From contig NZ_JAFEXF010000056.1 in assembly GCF_016905445.1 (NCBI RefSeq), positions 1-37,769 of the forward strand: a stretch of 37,769 bases of DNA. The letters are read 5' to 3'. The first letter of the stretch is position 1; each line of letters opens with the position of its first letter. The notes beneath the pieces were generated by a model that saw only the letters and a program-made list of their open reading frames with translations, ran no database searches and was not told the origin of the DNA. Origin of the DNA: Streptomyces sp. G44. GTDB taxonomy: Bacteria; Actinomycetota; Actinomycetes; Streptomycetales; Streptomycetaceae. This document shows, in pieces, positions 6,697-14,222 of this stretch. Both the position numbers and the translations under genes were made by a program.

Positions 6697-9621
6697 TCAG
6701 CAGGCCGCGTCGGCGAGCAGGTCGTGCGGAAGGTCCCTGCGGCGTGACACGTTGAGCTTGCGGTAGACCCGGGTGAGGTGCTGTTCGACGGTGCTGACCG
6801 TGATGAACAGCTTCCGGGCTATCTCGCGGTTGCTGTGCCCGAAGGACGCGAGGCTCGCCACCCGCCGCTCCGCGTCGGTCAGTTCGGTCGCGGTGGACTC
6901 CCCCGCCCCGGCCTGCTGGTCGCCGCCCGTCTCACCGCCGTACGGCAGCAGCTGCGCGCACAGCGCTTCCGCCTGGGTGTCCTGGGCGATGTGCCAGGCT
7001 CTGCGGGCCATCATGCGCGCCTGGCCGAGTTCGCCGAGCGCGTGGTGGGAGCGGCTGAGCGCGCCGAGGACGCGGACCAGTTCCAGCCGGTCCTCGCAGG
7101 GTTCGAGCTCCTCGACCGCCTCGCGCAACAGGTGGTGGTGGCGCCGCAGTCCGGCGGCCTCGGCGAGGACCCGCAGGGACTGCGCCCGGGTGCGGGGCTG
7201 GCCGGGGCCACACCTGGCCAGCTGTTCCTGTGCCAGCTTCTCGGCCTCGGCCCTTCTGCCCGTGCCCAGGTACATCTCGGCGGCCGCGGAGCGCCACGGG
7301 ACCAAGGACGGCTGGTCGATGCCCCAGCGCTGCATCCGTTCCCCGCAGGCGAGGAAGTCGTCCAGAGCGGGGTACGGGCGGTTGGTCGCGGCGTAGAACT
7401 GCCCGCGCGCGTTGAGGAGTGCCAGGCCGTGGCTCGTCTCGTGCACCGCGTCCGGGACGTGCTGGTCCAGGTGGGCCGCGGCCTGCTCGTACTGGCCCAT
7501 CGCGGTGTGCGCGGACACCAGGGTGGCCAGCAGGGAGCCGATGGCCACCCCCCAGTTGTGCGCGGGCATCCAGCCGAGGGCGTTGGTGGCGTAGCGGATG
7601 GCGTCCGCGGGATTGCCCTGCCGCAGCGCGATCCTGGCCCTGGCCTCGGACAGCTGCGCCTGCCAGCCGGGCCCGCCCAGCTTCGTCGCCTCGCGCAGCA
7701 GGGCGTCGCACCAGTGCGCCGCCGTCCCCAGCCGGTCCGCGTAGACCAGCACGGACAGCGCGCTGAGTACGGGGTCCAGGGTGGTGTCGCTCAGCCGGGT
7801 GCCCTGGAGCAGGTGCTCGGCCAGGTCGGCGGCGCCGGGGTCGCAGCCCTTGGTCAGGACGACGTGCAGGGCCGCGTCCGCCTTGGCGCCGGGGTCACCG
7901 CCGCGCGCGGCGACGGCATCGCTCCCGGGGGCCGACGCGGGCGCGAACCCGTCGTCGGGCCTGAGGTACTCGCGCAGGGCCGGATAGGTGGTCCGTACGG
8001 ACCCGTTCGCCAGGAGCGCATCGGTGACCGACCAGCTGTCGTAGGCGCCCCGGCACTTCTGGGCGACGGAGGCGGCCTCCGCGAAGTGGCCCTGCCGCAG
8101 CAGGCCCTTGACGAGCAGCGGGATCTCCGGTTCGGCGAGCCAGCCCTCGTCGAAGGCGGCGCGCAGCGCGCTGAGGCAGGAGCCGGCCGTCGTCGGGCTG
8201 AGGCGTCCGACGAGCCGGGTGAGCCGGCCGAGGATGGCGCTGCGGCGCGGTCCGTTGCCGCAGACGCTCTCGGCCAGTTGCAGGCAGGCGACGGCGAAGG
8301 CGGCGTCCTCGGCGCCCCGGGCGCGGCGGGCGGCCTCGCACAGCAGGTCCAGGGCCTCGTCGTCGTCGACGTGCCCGGAGGCCACGATGTGCCGGGCCAC
8401 GACGGGCGGTTCGGCGCACAGGCGGCGCAGGTGGTCGGCGGCGCGGCGGTGGAGTGCCACCCGTTGGGCACAGCCGAGGGCGTCCAGGACGGCCTCGCGG
8501 GCTGCCGGGTGGCGGAAGGCCGGGCGTTCCCCGTCGCGTTCGACGAGGCCGGCCGCTTCGAGCTCGCGCAGGCTCTCGGTGACCGTATCGGGGGGCAGTT
8601 CGAGCAGCTCGGCCAGGAAACCGTCGGCCGCTGACCGGTCGAGGACGGCCAGGCCGCGGGCGACGGCGAGCACCTCCGGCTCGCTGCGGTACAGGCAGGC
8701 GAGCACGGCCTGCCGGTAGGCGTGGCCGATGACCGGTTTGCCGCCTCCGGGGAGGTCCTCGTCGCTCTTCGCGGCGTCGGTGCGCAGGTCGTGGACGAGG
8801 GCGCGGACCAGCAGCGGGTTGCCGCCCGCGGCCTGGTGGACGGCCGGGGCCAGGTGGCGCGCGTTCGCGTCGTGCAGGCCGTCCGTGAGCACCTCCCCCA
8901 CGGCGTGCTCGCTGAGCGTGCCGGTACGGACCTCGGTCAGGCGGGGGTGGCGCAGCAGTTCGGCGCCGAACAGCGGTCGGGCCGGGAGCGGTCCCGTGCA
9001 GGTGGCCATGACGATCAGGACGGGCTTGGTGCGCAGCTCGCGCATCGCGTGCTGAAGGCACTGCAAGGACGGGATGTCGGCGTGCTGGATGTCGTCGACG
9101 ACGATGGCCAGGGGCCCTTGCTCCGCCAGCCGCGCCATGGACGCGCTCAGCGCCCGCATCACGCGCGCCTTGACGTGCTCCTCCTGCTCGGAGTCGCAGT
9201 CCCGCAGCATCGCGGTGAAACGCGCGTCGTCGAGGAGCCTTTCGACGCGTTCCGTTTCCTGCTGGGGCAGCGGACCGCCGAGCAGCAGTTGTCCGAGGAC
9301 CGCCATGGGCGTACGACGCTCGGCGCGCAGGCCCGTCGCGGCGAGAACCGTGACACCCGCGGCTTCGGCCTCCTCGGTGACGTAATTCAGCAGCTCACTT
9401 TTTCCGGTGGCAACGGGACCTCGAACGAGAACAACTCTGGAAGGCTTTTCTGAATTACCTCTCACCGTCTCCCTGAGGAGAGTTAAAACTCTGGAACGCT
9501 CGACCAAGCTCGTATTCAAGAATACCTCCCCGTTCAAGGCATTGCCGCCTGCCTCAGGCATCTCTTTCAGCTCCGCGTCACCCATTGAACCAGTCCAGGT
9601 CGTCCTGTAGGTGAAGTCCAT
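6697..9621 (-). CDS. LAL-family (large LuxR-type) transcriptional regulator
   Basis: This 974-aa regulator has an N-terminal AAA-type ATPase: Walker A GPVATGKS at about residues 60-67 and Walker B AIVVDDIQHAD. A long helical, TPR-like middle follows, and a LuxR helix-turn-helix sits at the extreme C-terminus (LTDAERRVASLA, then NREIARKLFITVSTVEQHL). LAL proteins are pathway activators of many type I polyketide clusters. The start is uncertain: ATG 9621 and ATG 9585 are both possible and neither has a clear ribosome site. Codon 46 is TTA (9484-9486), which would make translation depend on the bldA tRNA. The first 100 codons are richer in A/T than the rest. It is the natural candidate to bind the AGGGG repeats nearby. 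Confidence 0.93.
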   Translation of the reverse strand: MDFTYRTTWTGSMGDAELKEMPEAGGNALNGEVFLNTSLVERSRVLTLLRETVRGNSEKPSRVVLVRGPVATGKSELLNYVTEEAEAAGVTVLAATGLRAERRTPMAVLGQLLLGGPLPQQETERVERLLDDARFTAMLRDCDSEQEEHVKARVMRALSASMARLAEQGPLAIVVDDIQHADIPSLQCLQHAMRELRTKPVLIVMATCTGPLPARPLFGAELLRHPRLTEVRTGTLSEHAVGEVLTDGLHDANARHLAPAVHQAAGGNPLLVRALVHDLRTDAAKSDEDLPGGGKPVIGHAYRQAVLACLYRSEPEVLAVARGLAVLDRSAADGFLAELLELPPDTVTESLRELEAAGLVERDGERPAFRHPAAREAVLDALGCAQRVALHRRAADHLRRLCAEPPVVARHIVASGHVDDDEALDLLCEAARRARGAEDAAFAVACLQLAESVCGNGPRRSAILGRLTRLVGRLSPTTAGSCLSALRAAFDEGWLAEPEIPLLVKGLLRQGHFAEAASVAQKCRGAYDSWSVTDALLANGSVRTTYPALREYLRPDDGFAPASAPGSDAVAARGGDPGAKADAALHVVLTKGCDPGAADLAEHLLQGTRLSDTTLDPVLSALSVLVYADRLGTAAHWCDALLREATKLGGPGWQAQLSEARARIALRQGNPADAIRYATNALGWMPAHNWGVAIGSLLATLVSAHTAMGQYEQAAAHLDQHVPDAVHETSHGLALLNARGQFYAATNRPYPALDDFLACGERMQRWGIDQPSLVPWRSAAAEMYLGTGRRAEAEKLAQEQLARCGPGQPRTRAQSLRVLAEAAGLRRHHHLLREAVEELEPCEDRLELVRVLGALSRSHHALGELGQARMMARRAWHIAQDTQAEALCAQLLPYGGETGGDQQAGAGESTATELTDAERRVASLASFGHSNREIARKLFITVSTVEQHLTRVYRKLNVSRRRDLPHDLLADAAC

Positions 9622-10753
9622 CGCAACAACACACAGCAACAATCCCGTTCAATGGCTTCCCGTCAGACCTCCTCGGAGCGCAGCACCCTCAACTATGACC
9701 GATTCGAGATGCCAAGGTAGCGCCGAAAGAGGGGAGGGCGCCAACCAAATCCATCGGAGCTCGAAACGTTCAGCCCTTCCATTTCCGGCGGTGGATATGA
9801 TATCCGACGCGACCGCCCGCCCCCGGCGTGCACTGAATGAGATATTCCGCTTATCGACGCTCCGCGCACTCCCCTGGCGCCGGCCCAGGCTATGCGCGGC
9901 ACCTTGAAACAGCAGGTCAGAGCGGGTTCGCGAGGGAATGCCGAGGGAGCGGGGACCTTCGGCGAGCCGCCAGTGAAGCGCGGACGACACACTCGTAAAG
10001 CCGGAATGTAATATTCCGCATATCCGGCCCCTCGGCGCCCTCGGTGCTTCCACAGCGGGTGCCCACTCATCTCGTGCCTACGCCACCCATCGGCTAAGGA
10101 ATCACGCTGTGCTCGTGCCGTGAAAACCAATTCCGGTGCCGTTGCGCGGGTTGCCCCTGCCTGCGAGTCCACCGGTAACACCACCTGCGGCCCGGACCGC
10201 TCCCGGGCCGCTCCAAGGAGCTCCCACAGCCGGTGACTACTGAACGTAGCCGTTGCCGAAATGAGAGTCGACCACAAGCGAGCGGACGGCCCCGCCCCGG
10301 GCGCCCGGGCAATTCCGTCAGGACGTCTGACAAACCTCCCGTCCCGGGCACGCCGATGTGGCGGTGGTCACGTTCCTTCCGGCCCGTCGCCACAACGGAC
10401 GGCCCATCGCGATCCGGCCGCAAAAGGAGTGAAAGGTAAGGAATGTTCGGGACATCGCTGCGGTTCCTGGACCCCCGCCGGGCAAGGCCCTTCACGACTC
10501 CGACAGACGGTCACCGCATCTTCCGCACAGGACGAAGATCACCGACAGGCGGCGGCTCCGCAGGGCCGTCCGCGGGTTCCGTTTCGGCCGCGGTGGCCCG
10601 GCGGCGACGGGTGCTTCCGGTACCCGCCCGCCGCGCTCCGCTGCGCGGGGGGCGCTCGCGCCGTCGCCGAAGGGAGGTAAATTCCCAGCGAAGCGGGCTC
10701 CGTCGGGGAGCTCCTCGGCTGTAGTGGCCGTGCTGCTGGAGGTGGTTGCCCTG
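9622..10753. other. Gene-poor 1.1-kb region between divergent regulator and cold-shock genes
   Basis: No frame here has convincing coding character apart from the low-confidence ORF at 10443-10724. The part near 9640-10060 is less GC-rich than its surroundings, as expected for a promoter region of the LAL gene. No AGGGG tandem repeat is present, which suggests the regulator does not control itself through that site. Confidence 0.6.
10443..10724 (+). CDS. Possible 93-aa Arg-rich protein, doubtful
   Basis: An ATG preceded by AAAGGAG and AGGTAAGGA opens a 93-codon frame that ends just before the cold-shock gene. The product is very rich in Arg and has no recognisable domain, and the third-position pattern is weak. 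It could be a short leader gene or only the 5' untranslated region of the cold-shock gene. Confidence 0.25.
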   Translation: MFGTSLRFLDPRRARPFTTPTDGHRIFRTGRRSPTGGGSAGPSAGSVSAAVARRRRVLPVPARRAPLRGGRSRRRRREVNSQRSGLRRGAPRL

Positions 10754-11188
10754 TTGGCGACAGGAAAGGTCCTGCGTTTCGACGAGGTCCGTGGTTACGG
10801 GTTCATCGCGCCCGACGAGGCGGGCGAAGACGTCTTCATGCACGCGAACGATCTGATCGACGAGAAGTACCTCTACCAGGAAGGCAGCGAGGTCGAGTTC
10901 TTCCTGGAGGCGGGCGACAAGGGGCCCAAGGCGTCGCAGATACGCCTCGTCCACCAGCCGTCGCCGAATCGGCTGTCCGGCCGCCCGGCCGGCCCCGAGG
11001 GCTCGACGGCCGACCGGGCGGGCGGACCGTCCTCCGGCCGCGGTGCCGCACCGAGCGCCGAGCAGTTCCGCGCCGAACTCACGGAGGTCCTGCTCGCATC
11101 GGACGGCACCCTGACCGCGGACCAGATCAAGCAGGTGCGCGAATCCGTGCTGGGGCTGGCCAGGGCCCGGGGCTGGCTCGCCCCCTGA
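10754..11188 (+). CDS. Cold-shock-domain protein with C-terminal extension
   Basis: The predicted product is 144 aa. Residues 1-66 form a cold-shock domain with both RNA-binding motifs (RGYGFI and DVFMHAN). Then come a Pro/Gly-rich linker and a C-terminal segment of about 40 residues (EQFRAELTEVLLASDG to the end) that looks helical. The TTG at 10754 gives the usual N-terminus MATGKVLRFDEVRGYGF and has GGAGGTGG 9-10 bases upstream, so it is preferred over the GTG at 10724. Such proteins bind single-stranded RNA or DNA and act as chaperones or regulators. The gene sits between the LAL regulator and the thioesterase-like gene; a direct link with the pathway is not shown. Confidence 0.85.
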   Translation: MATGKVLRFDEVRGYGFIAPDEAGEDVFMHANDLIDEKYLYQEGSEVEFFLEAGDKGPKASQIRLVHQPSPNRLSGRPAGPEGSTADRAGGPSSGRGAAPSAEQFRAELTEVLLASDGTLTADQIKQVRESVLGLARARGWLAP

Positions 11189-11190
11189 TG

Positions 11191-11234
11191 AGGGGCCGGT
11201 AGGGGTACCCGCCCCGTGCGGGCCGCTCTAGCTT
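11191..11234 (+). promoter_or_regulatory. Site C: operator and promoter of the thioesterase-like gene
   Basis: The plus strand reads AGGGGCCGGTAGGGGT, with repeats at 11191-11195 and 11201-11205. Exactly 23 bases later is TAGCTT (11229-11234), a good -10 hexamer. This is the same geometry as sites A and B. Predicted transcription starts near 11241. Confidence 0.7.
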
Positions 11235-11308
11235 GAGATTCTCGACGGCTGACGGGGAAGGCCGCGCGTCGGTCCGGCCGCTCACCCGGAGAGCGGGAGT
11301 CCGGAACG

Positions 11309-11416
11309 ATGGACGCACTTCTATGTCGCCACCGTTCCGGTCTGCCTGCCTCGTCGTCATGTGGGCTCGTGCAGTCGCAGCGTGCCACGGCACCGAGGAA
11401 TGGGAATCCACCATGA
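11309..11416 (+). CDS. 35-aa leader ORF coupled to the thioesterase-like gene
   Basis: The ATG at 11309 has GGGAG (11295-11299) nine bases upstream. The frame ends in a TGA that overlaps the ATG of the next gene (ATGA). The next gene has only a poor ribosome site of its own, so translation is probably coupled through this leader. The peptide begins MDALLCRHRS and has no recognisable function. Confidence 0.45.
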   Translation: MDALLCRHRSGLPASSSCGLVQSQRATAPRNGNPP

Positions 11417-12237
11417 GCGGTCCAGCAGTCTGGGAAGAGACACGGTCCGGGACGACGGGCGAGCTGATCCTCACCGTCGACATCCCGTCCGGTGACAACC
11501 CGTCGGGCTTCGACGAACTCGTCCCGCTCCTGGACACCCCGCACACCGTATGGCGGGCCGTGGAACGGGCCGAGGCCCCGCTGGAGGGCGGCAGTCTCGC
11601 CGCCTACGTCGAGCCCTGGGCCGACGCCGTGCGCGCAGGCGGCCACCGGGTGCGCGCGGTGCTGGGGCACCGGGTGGGCTCCGTCCTGGCGGGTGCGATC
11701 GCCGAGGCGCTGGGCGGACCGGGGCAGCCGCCCCCCTCCGTCCTGCTCGTCGATCCGGAGCTGGTCGACACGGACACGGTGCTCAGCGCCTTCCGCCGTC
11801 TGCTGGCCGAAGCCCCGCACCAGCTGACCGCCGAGGAGGTCGACCGCCTCGCGCTGGAGTCGGACTCCGCGGCGGAGCAGTGCCCCGACGACCCCGCGGC
11901 CCTGGCCGTACGGCTGCGGTCGGACTTCATCCGCGCGACGCGCGGGTCCGGTGAGCGGGCCCGCGCGCGGACCGGCAGTGTGGACCGGCTCTCCGTCCTG
12001 GCCCTCGCCGAGACCTACGACGTGCTCCCCGTGTGGGCGCGCTCCACCGCGCTGAGCTCGTCGCGCCCCGACAGGGGACTCAGCCGTTCGCGTGCCGCCC
12101 TGCTGCTGCCGGAGGCCGGTCTCGTCGCCCGGGAGGTCTCCTTCCGGGAGTGGCACGCGGAGGCGCTCAGCAGCCCGGTCGTCGCCCGGACGGTGTCCGA
12201 ACTGCTCACCGACGCCCGGCCTGCGGTAGCGCCGTAA
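11413..12237 (+). CDS. Thioesterase-like alpha/beta-hydrolase homologue lacking the catalytic Ser
   Basis: The overall length (274 aa) and layout resemble a type II thioesterase. The nucleophile elbow reads GHRVG (85-89) where GHSxG is expected, so Ser is replaced by Arg. Near the C-terminus FREWHAEALSSPVV occupies the place of the catalytic-His region. If the alignment is right, the protein is not a hydrolase and may be a binding or regulatory relative. The family assignment is tentative because similarity outside these points is weak. It has operator site C upstream and is coupled to a 35-aa leader ORF. A convergent terminator follows. It differs clearly from the intact thioesterase at 2627-3400. 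Confidence 0.7.
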   Translation: MSGPAVWEETRSGTTGELILTVDIPSGDNPSGFDELVPLLDTPHTVWRAVERAEAPLEGGSLAAYVEPWADAVRAGGHRVRAVLGHRVGSVLAGAIAEALGGPGQPPPSVLLVDPELVDTDTVLSAFRRLLAEAPHQLTAEEVDRLALESDSAAEQCPDDPAALAVRLRSDFIRATRGSGERARARTGSVDRLSVLALAETYDVLPVWARSTALSSSRPDRGLSRSRAALLLPEAGLVAREVSFREWHAEALSSPVVARTVSELLTDARPAVAP

Positions 12238-12245
12238 CGAGCGGA

Positions 12246-12297
12246 GCCCCGTGCCGCGGCTCACACCCTCGGAGGGGGTGAGCCGCGCGGCACGGGG
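12246..12297. terminator. Hairpin between convergent thioesterase-like and DPM1-GtrA genes
   Basis: This is a long inverted repeat built on GCCCCGTGCCG, CGGCTCAC and their complements, with a 2-base bulge. It lies between stops at 12237 (plus) and 12383 (minus), so it can serve both. Confidence 0.8.
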
Positions 12298-12382
12298 CCG
12301 GTTCATCGCGGGGCCCGGTTCAGCGCAGGGGACGGTCTCCCGCTCCAGGAGGGTCGCCGCCCACCTCAGAGGGTCGCCCACT

Positions 12383-13579
12383 TCAGGGGGTGGTCTCCCG
12401 CTGGCGCGCCGCCGCCCGGACCTGCTGCCGGGCCTTGTGGCGCCAGGGCAGGTAGACCAGCACCTCGGTGGCGACGAAGCGCAGCACGAAGGTGGCCAGG
12501 AGGGCGACCGCCGTGGCGGGCAGGACCGCCATGTGCGCGCCCTGGACGAGCAGCGCGATCAGGGGGACGCGCAGCAACAGGTCCGCGTTGGCCAGGAGGG
12601 CGAAGCGGCCGAGCCGGTTGACCCGCGAGCGGCGGCCCCGGCGGTCCCGGAAGAGCAGGAGGTCGACGAGGGCGAAGTTCCACAGCACCCCGAACTGGTT
12701 CGCCACGATCTCCGCCGGCACATAGTGCATGCCGAGCCCGGTCAGCAGGGCGAGGACACCGAGGTTGGGCAGGAAGCCGGTCAGCCCGATGAGCCCGAAG
12801 ACCACCATGCGCGCCGCGTGCGCGGCGGTGCGCAGCGAGGTCAGGTGCGCCAGGAAGCGGAGGCCCTCGCGGACGGACGACTTGGAGTCGCCGCCGAACC
12901 GCTCCTGGAAGACGAACGGGACCTCGGCGACGGTCCCCGGGCGGCACCGGACCGCGAGTTCGAGCAGGATCTTGTAGCCGAGAGGCCTGAGGACATCGGC
13001 TCGGGAGTGCACCAGGTCGCGGCGGATCGCGAAGAAGCCGCTCATGGGGTCGCTGATGCCGCGCAGCGCCGAGGGGAACAGCGACTTCGCCAGCAGCGTC
13101 GAGCCGCGCGACACCGCGACCCGGTATCCCCCCGAGAGACCGGAGTTGCTGCCGCCGCCGGCGTAGCGGCTCGCCACGACGAGTCCGGCCCCGGTGCGGT
13201 GGCCGGTGGCGACGAGTTCGCGGACCAGGGAGGGCGGGTGCTGGAGGTCGCCGTCCATCACCACGATCCAGTCGGAGGTCGCGGCCTTCATGCCCTCCAC
13301 CACGGCCCCGCCCAGACCTCCCTCCGCCACCTCCCGGTGCATGACGGTGACCGGGAACGGGCACGCACCCGCCGCCTCCTCGACGACGGCCGGGGTGTCG
13401 TCCGTGCTGTCGTCGACGAAGAGGACCTCGTACCCGCCCTCCGCCGGCAGGCAGGCGGAGAGCCGGGTGAGCAACTCCCGGATGTTCTCCGCCTCGTTGA
13501 AGGTCGGGATGATGACCGTCGTGCTGCCGTACTCGACGGCGTCGTCGAGTCCCCCGGTCCCGGGGCGGGCCCCGGTCAT
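12383..13579 (-). CDS. Polyprenyl-phosphate glycosyltransferase (DPM1-like GT2) fused to GtrA
   Basis: The predicted product is 398 aa. Residues 1-240 are a GT2 domain of the dolichol-phosphate-mannose-synthase type, with VIIPTFNEAEN, VDDSTDDT, the DxD-type VMDGDLQHPP and FGGDSKSS. Residues 255-385 are a GtrA domain with four membrane segments. The enzyme charges a polyprenyl phosphate with a sugar (mannose is common) and anchors or flips it. It is the natural partner of the GT39 enzyme at 988-2532. The start ATG overlaps the TGA of a 30-aa leader ORF (ATGA) and has no ribosome site of its own. Operator site B lies about 320 bases upstream. Homologues also serve protein or cell-wall glycosylation, so the link to the polyketide is inferred. 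Confidence 0.9.
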   Translation of the reverse strand: MTGARPGTGGLDDAVEYGSTTVIIPTFNEAENIRELLTRLSACLPAEGGYEVLFVDDSTDDTPAVVEEAAGACPFPVTVMHREVAEGGLGGAVVEGMKAATSDWIVVMDGDLQHPPSLVRELVATGHRTGAGLVVASRYAGGGSNSGLSGGYRVAVSRGSTLLAKSLFPSALRGISDPMSGFFAIRRDLVHSRADVLRPLGYKILLELAVRCRPGTVAEVPFVFQERFGGDSKSSVREGLRFLAHLTSLRTAAHAARMVVFGLIGLTGFLPNLGVLALLTGLGMHYVPAEIVANQFGVLWNFALVDLLLFRDRRGRRSRVNRLGRFALLANADLLLRVPLIALLVQGAHMAVLPATAVALLATFVLRFVATEVLVYLPWRHKARQQVRAAARQRETTP

Positions 13580-13668
13580 CGCTGCGTCGCCGCCGATCCA
13601 CCGGTCCGGGCCCGGGACCGCCGCGGCTCACGGGGGGCGGGGGAACCGGTGTCGGGAAGTCTCGCCAT
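13576..13668 (-). CDS. 30-aa leader ORF coupled to DPM1-GtrA
   Basis: The ATG at 13668 has AAGGACG about six bases upstream. The frame ends CAG CGA TGA, with the TGA overlapping the DPM1-GtrA ATG. It encodes an Arg-rich peptide (MARLPDTGSP at its start) with no recognised function and probably delivers ribosomes to the downstream start. Confidence 0.5.
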   Translation of the reverse strand: MARLPDTGSPAPREPRRSRARTGGSAATQR

Positions 13669-14222
13669 GGTCGTCCTTCACGGTGTGCGCGGGTTGGTCA
13701 CGTCGGCGCGGCTGCGGGCGGCGGATCTCTCGCGGTGGATCGCTCGCCCGAGTGGGACCGAATGCTTCCCTGGTGCACTCTCCGGTGGCCACGCCGGTCA
13801 TCGCGTCATCGGTTCGCCGTGGAAGTCGCCGGATCACATGATGCTTGTCGCCGCAGCGTGCGTTCGTTCAGGGACGCTATCCGCACCGGCAGGCCGCCTC
13901 CACCCCTAGCCATCCCCTAGCCGTCCGGCACGGCGGGCCGTGTCGAGCATGTCGAGGAATACCCGGAATTCCCCTCGGAGATGGACACGCACGCGAAAGG
14001 CACGTCATCACGCACGTGATACGCATGCCACGTTTCCCGTCTTCTTTCCTGGTTGCCTTGTCGACCGGTTCGGGCCATAGTTGACCGAAGAACTTGTCAG
14101 CGGGGTATTCCTGTGGAGAAAATGACCGGGTCCCCGGCGACGTGAAATGCGGTGACGGAGCCATGGGGTCGATCGAGCGGGCCGGTGCGCACAGGCGCCT
14201 GCCCGGAGAACGCCGGCCCTCG
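13669..14222. other. Intergenic region with site B
   Basis: This is about 550 bases between the leader ORF of DPM1-GtrA and the degenerate ABC ATPase stop. It contains the site B promoter (13874-13918). No convincing gene is seen; the few open frames have poor codon character. Confidence 0.65.
13874..13918 (-). promoter_or_regulatory. Site B: operator and promoter upstream of DPM1-GtrA
   Basis: On the minus strand it reads CTAGGGGATGGCTAGGGGT, repeats 11 bases apart (plus CCCCT at 13903-13907 and 13914-13918). Exactly 23 bases beyond the proximal AGGGG is TAGCGT (13879-13874), a good -10. It faces the leader ORF and DPM1-GtrA. Predicted transcription starts near 13867, giving a 5' leader of about 200 bases before the leader ORF. 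Confidence 0.7.

Noticed and set aside
13628..13837. A 69-codon minus-strand frame between site B and DPM1-GtrA
   Set aside because: It has poor codon character and no ribosome site. The 30-aa leader ORF that overlaps the DPM1-GtrA start is better supported.
12251..13909. A 550-codon plus-strand frame antisense to DPM1-GtrA
   Set aside because: It is a shadow frame. GT2 and GtrA motifs on the other strand are clear.
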